Origin: DASYPQ01 sp046155895 | Lineage (GTDB): Bacteria > Planctomycetota > UBA1135 > GCA-002686595 | Direction of reading: 5' to 3' | Length of the DNA: 64,000 bases | NCBI GenBank assembly: GCA_046155895.1 | Contig: JBJXFB010000054.1 | Location: 1-64,000, forward strand | Shown here: positions 25,719-33,990 of the stretch, in pieces | Numbering within the stretch: the stretch's first letter is position 1 | Layout: the number at the start of each line of letters is the position of its first letter | Translations under genes and position numbers: made by a program | Notes under the pieces: model-generated | Told to the model about the DNA's origin: nothing | Seen by the model: the letters and a program-made list of their open reading frames with translations, nothing else | Databases searched by the model: none

Positions 25719-28040
25719 TCAGCGTGGAGACTGCGACGGCGGCGTGAGGCGTTCGAACCGCAGCCGCAGATCGGCGAAGCGCGGGTCGAGCCTCGACAGG
25801 AGCTCGAACTCGGCGACCAACCGACGCGCTTCCTCGAGTCCTTCGGCGCGCTCGCGCTCGTCGCGCGCGAGCTCGAGGCGGCCAACGAGCGCCGCGAGCA
25901 GCCCCAAGCGCGCCTCGAAGTCCGTTCCAGCGGCGAGTGCCGCGCGGAAGTGGTTCTCCGCGGAGGGGAAGTTTCCGCGCACGAGCTGGATCCCGCCGGC
26001 GGCGAGGCGGCTCTGCCGGCGCTGGTCGGCGGTGCTCTCGGGCGACTTGGCGACCCGATGCAGGCGATCGAGCGCGGATTGCACCGCGGCCTGTCCCGTC
26101 ATCCGCTCGGGGCTGCCCTCGGGCGAGCTGGAGCCGATCGCGCGGCCGTGCGCGAACTCGGCTTGTGCGAGCAGGATCTCGACGTCGGCTCCCCCCCCGC
26201 CGAGCTCGTGCAGGATCGACAGCGCTTCCCTCGAGTTCGCCAGGGCGATCTCGGGCGCGGAGCCTTCCGTTCCGCCCACGAGGGCGCGCGCGAGGCCCGC
26301 CCGCAGCTCCCGGCTCTCGGCGTCGAAGGCCCGCGCCTCGCGGAAGCGCCGCTCCGCCTCGCCGAACACGCCGCGCGCAAGCTGGACCCACGCCGCGAGG
26401 CTCGCAGCGCGGAATCTCTCGCGCGGGACCAGGGTCGGCTCGTCCGCGAGCGGCTCGACGCGCGCGAGGACTTGGCCCGGGTCTCTCCCCTCCTGGAAAT
26501 CGATCTCCGCGACCAGGATCCGGACGCGCGCGCTCGAGGGATGCTCGCGTTCGAGGCGCTCGGCGATCGTTCGCGCCTCCCGAGCGCGCCCCCCCTCGTG
26601 AAGGAGCTGCACCGCGAGGTTGAAATCGCGCTCGGCGAAGTCCTCGGCCACCTCCGAGGCCGGCAGCACGGGCGAGCACACGGGCAGCGCCGCGAGGGCC
26701 ACGGCGACCGCGAGGCGGACGAGCGCGTCCTGCTGCCGCCGGCGGATCGCGCGCCAGGCCCAGAGGATCGTCCACCCCGCGAAGGGTGCGATCAGCGGAA
26801 CGATCGGCAGCCGCGCGCGGTCGCTGACGACGGTCAGCACGATGGTCGCGACGTAGGCCGCGCCGAGGAGGACGACCTCGCCCGCCGCTCCGCGGTCGAT
26901 CGCCGCGAAGTCGGCCGGCACCGGGAGTGCGATCGCGCGCTTCCCCAGCCGGCCGTCGAGGAGGAAGAGCACGACGCCCGCGAGCCCGAGCGTCCCCAGG
27001 ACGCCGAACCACGGCCACGGCGCGCGCGCGACGCCCACATAGCGCGCGTCCCAGGGGAGGAAGTGGTTGTCGGGCACCTCGTAGCGTCCCAGCGCGAGAC
27101 GCAGCTTGTTCCACAGGATCGCGAGGTGCTCGCGCGGGTGCTCGCGGACCGACTTCAAGGCCTCGTCGCGCCAGAACGCGCTGACCTCGCCCGGGTCGAG
27201 GGATCGCGCCGCGCGCCGTTCCGCCTCGCGTCGCCAGTCGCCGGCCTCGTGCTCGGGGATGCCGCGCACGAACGAGAACTCGGTCGCGCGGCCGTAGGGG
27301 TTCTCGAGGTTGTTCCCGCCGTAGAGATTCGTGCCCGCGCCGCTCGTGGTCAGGAGGAACTCGCCGCCGACTCGGGCATTGCGCAGCGCGACAGGGAGGA
27401 GGATGCAGGCCGCGCCGACGAGGACGAGCGCCGCCGACCGGATCGAAGGGACCCTCGGAGCGCGGAGGAACGGCCAGAGGACGAGCAGCGGGATCATCAC
27501 CAGGATGTTTCCGCGCAGGAGGGCCCCGAGTCCGGCGAGGACGCCGACCCAGAACCACGCCCTGCCGACGAGCGCGATCGCGAGGAGCGTGAAAGTCGGC
27601 AGCAGCAGATTCTCCTTGAGGAGATAGGCCGGGAAGAGCATCCCGGGCCCGTAGGAAGCGATCGCGAGCGCCGCGAGGATCCCCGCGGCGTTGCCGAAGA
27701 GGCGCCGCGCGAGCAGGCCCGCGAGCAGCGCCGTCGCGGCCCACAGCGCGCACTGGACCACGCGCGCGGCGAAGCGGTCGGGTCCCGCGACCGCGTACAG
27801 CGCTCCGAGCGCGTAGGGATACAAGGGCTCCTGGAAGAAGGCTTCCTTCCCGATCCAGTCGCCGCCCGCGATCTCGCGCGCCCAGCGGTCGTAGGACGCC
27901 TCGTCGATCGACGGATGATCGGCGTTCGGGTGCGCGTCCTCGTACTGGGAGACGGCGACGAGCCGGATCGCGAAGGCGAGCGCGACGATCCCGGCGAGGA
28001 TCCAGCGGAATCCCTTCGACCCCGCGCTCGGGTCCGTCAT
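25719..28040 (-). CDS. GT39/PMT-like membrane glycosyltransferase with C-terminal TPR region
   Basis: A 773-residue protein. The N-terminal ~430 residues have about ten membrane helices and resemble polyprenol-phosphate-sugar dependent glycosyltransferases (ArnT/PMT/GT39 type): an acidic first periplasmic loop (HPSIDEASYDRWAREI) with FFQEPLYPYALG, and LLKENLLLP. The remaining ~340 residues are soluble helical TPR-like repeats (DFNLAVQLLHEGGRAREA, VFGEAERRFREARAFDAES, NFPSAENHFRAALAAG). ATG 28040 overlaps the GT2 stop as ATGA; ATG 28058 is an alternative. Last gene of a coupled three-gene operon with a GT2 and a radical SAM protein, so it may finish transfer of a sugar to an exported product. 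Confidence 0.78.
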   Translation of the reverse strand: MTDPSAGSKGFRWILAGIVALAFAIRLVAVSQYEDAHPNADHPSIDEASYDRWAREIAGGDWIGKEAFFQEPLYPYALGALYAVAGPDRFAARVVQCALWAATALLAGLLARRLFGNAAGILAALAIASYGPGMLFPAYLLKENLLLPTFTLLAIALVGRAWFWVGVLAGLGALLRGNILVMIPLLVLWPFLRAPRVPSIRSAALVLVGAACILLPVALRNARVGGEFLLTTSGAGTNLYGGNNLENPYGRATEFSFVRGIPEHEAGDWRREAERRAARSLDPGEVSAFWRDEALKSVREHPREHLAILWNKLRLALGRYEVPDNHFLPWDARYVGVARAPWPWFGVLGTLGLAGVVLFLLDGRLGKRAIALPVPADFAAIDRGAAGEVVLLGAAYVATIVLTVVSDRARLPIVPLIAPFAGWTILWAWRAIRRRQQDALVRLAVAVALAALPVCSPVLPASEVAEDFAERDFNLAVQLLHEGGRAREARTIAERLEREHPSSARVRILVAEIDFQEGRDPGQVLARVEPLADEPTLVPRERFRAASLAAWVQLARGVFGEAERRFREARAFDAESRELRAGLARALVGGTEGSAPEIALANSREALSILHELGGGGADVEILLAQAEFAHGRAIGSSSPEGSPERMTGQAAVQSALDRLHRVAKSPESTADQRRQSRLAAGGIQLVRGNFPSAENHFRAALAAGTDFEARLGLLAALVGRLELARDERERAEGLEEARRLVAEFELLSRLDPRFADLRLRFERLTPPSQSPR

Positions 28041-29092
28041 CGCCGGGCCATCTCCCATCGTTCGGGGAGGCTACCCTCCGATTCCATGCGCCGCGCGGCG
28101 CGGATCAGGAGGACGAGCTTCGCCCATCGCCAGCCGGGCGGGCTGGTCAGCGCGAGGGCGAGAAGGACGGCGGCGAGGATCGCTCCTCCGGTTCCGAGGA
28201 AGACCATGGCCAGGAGCAGGACCGCGAGCGGCACGAGGACCGTCAGCTCGGGCGAGGCGAGCGGCAGGCTGCGGTACAGGAAGGTCTGCGCGCGGGAGAG
28301 AGCATCGGAAGCCGGCGCGGCTCCGGCGCGCACGAGCTGGACGTACGCGCGCGCGCGCCGGAGGGCCTGCGCCCGCCGCGCCGCGCCCGCGGGCGTCTTG
28401 AGCTCGACGAAGACCGCGGAGGAGAGGATCTCGACGCGCCGCGGCTCCGAGAGCCGCGCGCGAACCTGCATCACGAGGTCGAGATCGTCGGCCGCCAGCC
28501 CCGGGCGCGGGCGCAGACCGAGGCTCGCGCGCCAGGCCAGGAGCTGCCCGTGGACGCTGAAGAGCCGGCCTGAACGCGACTCGAGGCGCCGCACGCGCGC
28601 CGTCCAGCGGTCGAAGGGCTCGGAAGCGTCGGCGAGCGGGCCGAGCGAGGCCGAGCGCAGCGTGCCGTCGCCGGCGAGGTCGGCGACGAAGCGCTGAGCG
28701 CCGCAGGCCATCGCCAGGCGCGGGTCCCCGGCGAACGCGCGCTCGATCGCCAGGAGCGCATCCGGCTCGATCACGACGTCGGCATCGGTGAGCACGACGA
28801 GATCGACGCCCTCGCCGAGCTCGTCGAGGCCGGTCCCGATCGCGCCCGGCTTCCCGGGGCGGACGCGGTTCGGGACGACAGCACGGGACACGCCGGGGAT
28901 CTCGGCGGCCCGTTGCGCCAGCTCGCGCGTGCCGTCCGACGAGCCGTCGTCGACGACCACGATGCGGTGGCGCGCGCCCTCGGGCCAGCGCAGGAGCGCC
29001 AGGTTCGCGAGCTTGCGTGCGACGACTCCCGCTTCGTCGCGACAGGGGACGAGGATCCCGAGGCGCAGCGCGGCTCGCGGAGGCTCGCTCAC
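28037..29092 (-). CDS. Glycosyltransferase family 2 membrane protein
   Basis: A 351-residue GT2 enzyme: N-terminal GT-A fold with LVPCRDEAGVVARKL, IVVVDDGSSDGT and the metal-binding DADVVIEPDAL, an acceptor-site region around GLAADDLDLVMQV, and two hydrophobic C-terminal segments (ELTVLVPLAVLLLAMVFLG, AILAAVLLALAL). It likely makes a lipid-linked sugar or polysaccharide at the inner membrane. GTG 29092 overlaps the radical SAM stop as GTGA and the gene overlaps the GT39 gene as ATGA, so the three proteins are translationally coupled. Confidence 0.85.
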   Translation of the reverse strand: MSEPPRAALRLGILVPCRDEAGVVARKLANLALLRWPEGARHRIVVVDDGSSDGTRELAQRAAEIPGVSRAVVPNRVRPGKPGAIGTGLDELGEGVDLVVLTDADVVIEPDALLAIERAFAGDPRLAMACGAQRFVADLAGDGTLRSASLGPLADASEPFDRWTARVRRLESRSGRLFSVHGQLLAWRASLGLRPRPGLAADDLDLVMQVRARLSEPRRVEILSSAVFVELKTPAGAARRAQALRRARAYVQLVRAGAAPASDALSRAQTFLYRSLPLASPELTVLVPLAVLLLAMVFLGTGGAILAAVLLALALTSPPGWRWAKLVLLIRAARRMESEGSLPERWEMARR

Positions 29093-30174
29093 CGCTGCAG
29101 GGCTCGCAAGGCCAGGCCAGGCCAGCTCTTCACGTCGAAGAGGACGTTGTCCGCCTGCGCGCACTCCCAGGTGCACTTGCAGCGCGTCTCCTGGATCTCG
29201 CGGCGCAGCTCGCGCGCGGCGTTCTCCTCCCACAGGCGACCGAGGTCCCAACCGACGTCGTTCAGGTTGCCGATCGAGCGGCCGAGGATCTCGCAGGAGT
29301 GCACTTCGCCGCTCTCGAAGACGACGGCGGAGAGCGTGCCGGCCGTGCAGGAAAGCCGCGCGGGCTCGCCGCGCGCGGTGCCGGCGACGTGCTCGTACAT
29401 CAGGTCGTCGCGCGCGGCCGCGAGGCGGCTCAAGGGGAACCGGTAGTAAGGGAGAGCCCCAGACTGCTGGAGGGCCCGCTTGCGGGCGACCACGTCCTCG
29501 TAGCGCGCGACGTCGACCTCGAGCAGGCTCGAATCGAGCGCTTCACCGCGCGCGAGGTTGATCGTCACGTTGTCCGGCCGGAGCTCGAGCGCGAGTTCCT
29601 CGATGTGGTCCGCGAGGACGTCCTGGTTCTCCCGCGTCACGCACACGAGGATCCCGACGGAGAGCCGGGGCTCGCCTCGCGCTCGCTCGCGCAGGGTGCG
29701 GACGGCGTCCATCGCCTTGGCGTGGCCGCCCGGGACCTGGCGGATCGCGTCGTGGACCGCCGGCGGACCATCGAACGAGACCGACACCGTCAGGTGGAGA
29801 TCCGGATTCTCCGCGATGACCCGGTCGACGAACGCGGCCATCCGGGTCGGAACGAGGCCGTTCGTCGGGATCGCGAGGTGCTTGAGTCCGTGCCGGCCGA
29901 ACGCGCGCGCGACGTCGGCGAGGTCGGCGCGCAGGAAGGGCTCGCCGCCGCCGAACGACACCCAGAGGAGCGGCCCCATGCGCTCGAGGGAATCCGCCAG
30001 GCGCGTCAGGTCGTCGAGCGAAGGCCCCGGGACGGCAGCCGCGACCTCACGCCAGTGGAAGCAGTGGCGGCAGCGAAGATTGCATTCCCCCGTGACGAAG
30101 ATCGTCAGGTGGACCGGCGGACCGGATCGCACGAACGCACGGGTCGCGAAGGGCAGGTAGCGGAGGACGCTCAC
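29089..30174 (-). CDS. Radical SAM/SPASM protein
   Basis: A 361-residue radical SAM enzyme. The [4Fe-4S]-SAM motif is CNLRCRHC (CxxxCxxC), followed by SFGGGEPFLR (GGEP, SAM binding) and PTNGLVP. The C-terminal half carries a SPASM-type auxiliary cluster region: Cys in RLSCTAG, GEVHSCEILG, then CKCTWEC. Such enzymes modify peptides or other substrates; no precursor peptide is seen nearby. Start GTG 30174. It heads an operon with GT2 and GT39/TPR proteins, which points to modification of a carbohydrate or glycoconjugate rather than a ribosomal peptide, but that is inference. Confidence 0.85.
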   Translation of the reverse strand: MSVLRYLPFATRAFVRSGPPVHLTIFVTGECNLRCRHCFHWREVAAAVPGPSLDDLTRLADSLERMGPLLWVSFGGGEPFLRADLADVARAFGRHGLKHLAIPTNGLVPTRMAAFVDRVIAENPDLHLTVSVSFDGPPAVHDAIRQVPGGHAKAMDAVRTLRERARGEPRLSVGILVCVTRENQDVLADHIEELALELRPDNVTINLARGEALDSSLLEVDVARYEDVVARKRALQQSGALPYYRFPLSRLAAARDDLMYEHVAGTARGEPARLSCTAGTLSAVVFESGEVHSCEILGRSIGNLNDVGWDLGRLWEENAARELRREIQETRCKCTWECAQADNVLFDVKSWPGLALRALQR

Positions 30175-30229
30175 CGCGTCCGATTGTAGCCGGTCCGGCT
30201 CTCCGGACCGGCCTGCGAGGATCCCGGGA

Positions 30230-32485
30230 CTACGGTCCCCAGATGATCGTGCCCGCGTTCGTCAGGTTGAGATTGCTCGCGGGGTTGCCGCCGCACGGGA
30301 CGACCGCGTTGTTGTCGCGGTAGATCGAGAAGTAGTGGCGGGACTGGCCCGGGGCGATCGGGTCGTTCAGCGTGGCCGAACGCGCGCTCACGCTCGCGTC
30401 GCCCATGCCCGGACGGATGAAGACGCCGCCCGCCGCATTCCCCGAGTAGATCCGCTTCAGCGTGTTGGAAGCGCAGCGCACGCCGGCCGAGTGGATGACG
30501 CCGGTCGGGATGGTCGGGTCCTTGGCCTGGAACAGGACGTTCAGGGGCGTGAGGTTCTCTCCGGAGCAGGTCAGGACGACCGTGTCGCTCGAGAGGGACG
30601 GATTCCCGGTCGCGGTGATCGAAGCGCCTCCCGAGGAGGTCCCGAAGTTGTCGCAGCCGCGGTTGATCCCTGTCGGATCGTTGTTGCACGGGCAAGCGAT
30701 CACCCCGGCGAAGGTCGGATTGCAGAACGGGGTCATGACCGGAGGAGAACCCCCGTTCTGGTAGCTGAGCGTGGCGGACTGCCCCGTGTTCCCGTACTGG
30801 TCCGTCGCGACGACCGTGTAGGCGATCGTCCCGACGAGGCTCCCGGGGATCTCCCCGCGGAAGATCTGGCCCATCGAGGACATCATGTCGTAGGGGGTGA
30901 CGGGACCTCCGTTGACGGTGACGTCGAGGCGGACCGGGATGTACCAGGTGCCGTAGTAGGGCTGGTTGTCCTCGACCTGGGCGCGGATGACCGTCGGCGA
31001 TGCGCCCGGAGAGCGGTCCGGAGCCTGCTCGACCACGTAGATCACCGGAGCTTGAGTGTCGTTCGCCGAGGTGCTGTTCTTCAGGTACCACTCGGACTGG
31101 TTCGCGTCGTTGGCGACGAAGATGTCGGGGTCGCCGTCGTTGTCGACGTCGGCCGCGTCGGCGTCGAGCGCGATCAGGGAATCGCTGGGGATGACGCTCC
31201 CGGGTCCGGTACCCGAGGGCATGAGGGTCATCCCTCCGTTCCCGTCGTTGCGGTACATGCGGTCCTGGCCGGCGAAGTTGGCGACAAACACGTCGAGGTC
31301 GCCGTCGAGGTCGTAGTCGATGAAGTCGGCCTCGTTGTCGTCGGACCCCGACCCCGTCATCGTCGTCAGGCTGGTGAAGGTCCCGGTTCCGTTGTTCTTC
31401 AGCGTGGCGTCGTTGAAGCTGAAGCCGCCGGCGAGCCAGTTCAGGCCGTAGATGTCGAGGTCCCCGTCCCCGTCGAAGTCGCCGAGCTCCTGCTCGTAGT
31501 GGCCGTCCCCGGTCGAGTAGCCGGGCGGGAGGACCGCGCCCGTCACGTCGCGGAAGCCGAGTATCCCTCCGTTCTCCTCGAGCCGGTTCTTGAAGATCCG
31601 CGGCAGTTCGACGCGCGCGCCATGGAGGATGTCGAGGTCGAGGTCGCCATCGAGGTCGCCGACGTCGATGTCGAGCGCGGTCGAGGCGATGTCGCAGTTC
31701 ACGCCGGTCGAATTCGTGGTGCCCGCCGACTGCGCGCCCTCGCACCACAGACCCGGGTTGTTGTTGTTGATCAGCTGGCCGGTGAGCTGGTACCCGGACG
31801 GATTGAATTCGGTGAAGACCCCCGCGCCGTCGTTCAGGAAGAGCCGGGTCGGGATCTGGCCGCCGAAGTCGCCGCCGTAGCTCGAGTGCACGAGGTCGAG
31901 GTCCCCGTCGTTGTCGAGGTCGCCGAAGTCGCAGTCGCAGGAGAAGTCGATGAAGCCCCCGCCCGCGAGGACCTGGCTCGGCGCGATCGACGACCCGGCG
32001 CCCGCGAGGCCCGCCCAGCGCGCCGCGGTCTGGTCGACGTAGAACCCGATGGTCCCGCCCTGGGCGCCGCCCATGTTCGTCCACCAGTGGTTCGACTGCG
32101 GCGAGTCGGTCGAGGTGTTCGAGATGTAGAGGTCCTGGTCCCCGTCGTTGTCGAAGTCGACGAATTCGACGTCGCGCGAGGCGTCGGAGATGACCGGGAG
32201 TTGCGTGGCCGTCACGTTCGTGAAGATGCCGATCGTCCCGCCCTGCGCACCCCCGTTGTTCCTCCACAGGTGGTTCTGGGCGTTCCCGTTGTCGCCGCCC
32301 TCCGCGAACGAGGCGTCCCAGTCGCCGTCGTTGTCGATGTCGGCGAAGTCCACGTTCTCCGTGTAGTCGGAGGTGAGCGGGATGTCCGTCGTGTTGCGCG
32401 GCATCTGCTGCGCGCGGGCCGAGGCCGCTCCGCAGACGACGAAGAGGGCGGCCAGTGCGGTTCGAATCGTCCAGGTCGTGGGCAT
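30230..32485 (-). CDS. Secreted FG-GAP/VCBS repeat protein with planctomycete-type C-terminal domain
   Basis: A 751-residue exported protein: signal peptide (ALAALFVVCGAASARAQQ), then seven calcium-binding-type repeats (FADIDNDGDWD, FVDFDNDGDQD, FGDLDNDGDLD, VGDLDGDLDLD, LGDFDGDGDLD, FIDYDLDGDLD, AADVDNDGDPD) that should form a seven-bladed FG-GAP/integrin-type propeller (~30-440), a linker with an Ig-like part, and a Cys-rich C-terminal domain (~585-751) starting FCNPTFAGVIACPCN and ending TIIWGP. That C-terminal domain is clearly shared with the protein at 39062-40858. Likely extracellular and stabilised by Ca2+. Single-gene unit, 55 nt before the radical SAM operon start. Confidence 0.85.
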   Translation of the reverse strand: MPTTWTIRTALAALFVVCGAASARAQQMPRNTTDIPLTSDYTENVDFADIDNDGDWDASFAEGGDNGNAQNHLWRNNGGAQGGTIGIFTNVTATQLPVISDASRDVEFVDFDNDGDQDLYISNTSTDSPQSNHWWTNMGGAQGGTIGFYVDQTAARWAGLAGAGSSIAPSQVLAGGGFIDFSCDCDFGDLDNDGDLDLVHSSYGGDFGGQIPTRLFLNDGAGVFTEFNPSGYQLTGQLINNNNPGLWCEGAQSAGTTNSTGVNCDIASTALDIDVGDLDGDLDLDILHGARVELPRIFKNRLEENGGILGFRDVTGAVLPPGYSTGDGHYEQELGDFDGDGDLDIYGLNWLAGGFSFNDATLKNNGTGTFTSLTTMTGSGSDDNEADFIDYDLDGDLDVFVANFAGQDRMYRNDGNGGMTLMPSGTGPGSVIPSDSLIALDADAADVDNDGDPDIFVANDANQSEWYLKNSTSANDTQAPVIYVVEQAPDRSPGASPTVIRAQVEDNQPYYGTWYIPVRLDVTVNGGPVTPYDMMSSMGQIFRGEIPGSLVGTIAYTVVATDQYGNTGQSATLSYQNGGSPPVMTPFCNPTFAGVIACPCNNDPTGINRGCDNFGTSSGGASITATGNPSLSSDTVVLTCSGENLTPLNVLFQAKDPTIPTGVIHSAGVRCASNTLKRIYSGNAAGGVFIRPGMGDASVSARSATLNDPIAPGQSRHYFSIYRDNNAVVPCGGNPASNLNLTNAGTIIWGP

Positions 32486-32642
32486 AGGGTTCTTCTAGCC
32501 GGGGGCGGTCCGTGGAGCTCCAGGAGTTCGACCGCGCTGCGCTATGCGGGGTTCCGAGTCGCGCGAGGCCGAGGATGCGCGCTCAACTATACCCGAGGTC
32601 TTGGCCACGCAACGGGGGATTTTCCCCCGCGGAGAACCCCAG

Positions 32643-32855
32643 TCAGCGCGTCCGGAGAGTCCGCTCGATCAGCCAGCCCGCCGCGAAGAGGCCCGCGCCG
32701 ATAGCGAGACCCCGGAACTCGATCTGCATCGACTCCAGGCCGCGGTCCTGGAAGCCGAGGCCCATGCTGAAGAGGACGCCCACGAGGATCACGACGAGGC
32801 CCGCCCCCTCCAGGAGCTTCGCGAACCACCACGCGGCCCGGCCGGGAATCCTCAC
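32643..32855 (-). CDS. Small two-helix membrane protein
   Basis: A 70-residue protein with two hydrophobic helices (EGAGLVVILVGVLFSMGLGF and FRGLAIGAGLFAAGWLIE), starting at GTG 32855, 36 nt after the GT9 gene. No family recognised. Its position at the end of the oxidoreductase-GT9 run and the 157-nt gap that follows suggest it is the last gene of that unit. Confidence 0.6.
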   Translation of the reverse strand: MRIPGRAAWWFAKLLEGAGLVVILVGVLFSMGLGFQDRGLESMQIEFRGLAIGAGLFAAGWLIERTLRTR

Positions 32856-32891
32856 GGCGACTTCAACGGAACTTTCCGGATGACCAGTTCG

Positions 32892-33983
32892 TCACGCTGG
32901 CGCAACACCCCGTGCCCGGCCGGCGGGACCGCATTCGGCGAGCTGCCGCATCACGGCTTCGAGCAGGCGTTCCGTCGTGATCGTCGAGTTGTCCGCCTCG
33001 CGGCGGTACGAGCAGTAGTCCGGCGACGTGCTGCGGATCTTCTCGCCGCGCCCGTAGAGCTCGATCTCGGCGGCCGACGTCGGCGCGAAGAAGCCGACCG
33101 CGCGCACGGCGACGGCGACGCACATGTGGAGGGCGAGGGAGTCGCTCGAGACCACCAGGTCGCACTGTTTCAGCAGCGCGCCGAACTCGAGGAGGGTGTT
33201 CTCGCTGCCTCCGTCGACGGCACGCGGGCACGCGGGTTCGCGCGCGAGGCCGGCGCGGATCTCCTCGTTCCTCTCCTTCTCGTCGCGTCCACCGAGGATC
33301 AGGAAGGTCACTTTTCCCCCTAGTGCGCGGTCGATCGCCGAGAGGAGGGCGACCGAGCGGTCGACCGGAAGCCGCTTCGCCGCCCAGCGCCCGCCTCCGC
33401 CCGCGTTGAGGCCGATCACGAGGCCCCTCTCGCGCAGGCCGCTGCGTTCGGCGAAACGCTCGGCGAACGACACGGTCTCGGCAGGGAGGTGCAGCTTCGG
33501 CTCGTCCATGCGCAGGCCGAGCATGTCTGCGAGGATCCGGGCGTGGCTCTTCTCGTTCGCGACCTTCATGCGGTCCGCGACGGTCTTGCCGTACACGGAC
33601 AAGAGCCCCATGTCGTTCCAGGGCGCGGAGTCGGGCGTGTAGGCGAGCGAGCCGTCGGAACGGCAGTAGACGCCGGACAAGCGCCGACTCGGCACGGCCG
33701 AGGCGAGGCGCGCGAGCGGCGGGTCGTCGTCGAGGGAGAGGACGCGGGCCCAGCGGGTGGACTTCAGCCGCTCGATCGCGCTCTCGACGCTCGGGTTCGA
33801 GTGGATGTCGACCGTCTCGATCCGGCGGATCAGGGGATGCGTGCGCAGGAGATCGACGGCCCCCGGTGCCGTGAGCCACGTCACGCTGGCCTCTTCGTAG
33901 CGTTCGTGCAGCCCAGGCAGGATCGAGGTCGTGCGGATCACGTCCCCGAGCGCGGCCGTCTTGATGAGGAGGATCGGGTTCAA
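32892..33983 (-). CDS. Glycosyltransferase family 9 (heptosyltransferase-like)
   Basis: A 363-residue GT9 enzyme of the heptosyltransferase/ADP-heptose:LPS type. Visible: the N-terminal LLIKTAALGDVIRTTSILP, the second-domain nucleotide-sugar site IGLNAGGGGRWAAKRLP, FLILGGRDEKERN and CDLVVSSDSLALHMCVAVA. Start TTG 33983, seven bases after the oxidoreductase stop. Given hldE elsewhere in the window, heptose transfer to LPS is plausible. Confidence 0.85.
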   Translation of the reverse strand: MNPILLIKTAALGDVIRTTSILPGLHERYEEASVTWLTAPGAVDLLRTHPLIRRIETVDIHSNPSVESAIERLKSTRWARVLSLDDDPPLARLASAVPSRRLSGVYCRSDGSLAYTPDSAPWNDMGLLSVYGKTVADRMKVANEKSHARILADMLGLRMDEPKLHLPAETVSFAERFAERSGLRERGLVIGLNAGGGGRWAAKRLPVDRSVALLSAIDRALGGKVTFLILGGRDEKERNEEIRAGLAREPACPRAVDGGSENTLLEFGALLKQCDLVVSSDSLALHMCVAVAVRAVGFFAPTSAAEIELYGRGEKIRSTSPDYCSYRREADNSTITTERLLEAVMRQLAECGPAGRARGVAPA

Positions 33984-33990
33984 GCGCTCG

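Noticed and set aside
25532..27753. Long alternative minus-strand frame across the GT39/TPR gene
   Set aside because: Arg/Ala-rich with no membrane helices or motifs; the +1 frame encodes the recognisable glycosyltransferase.
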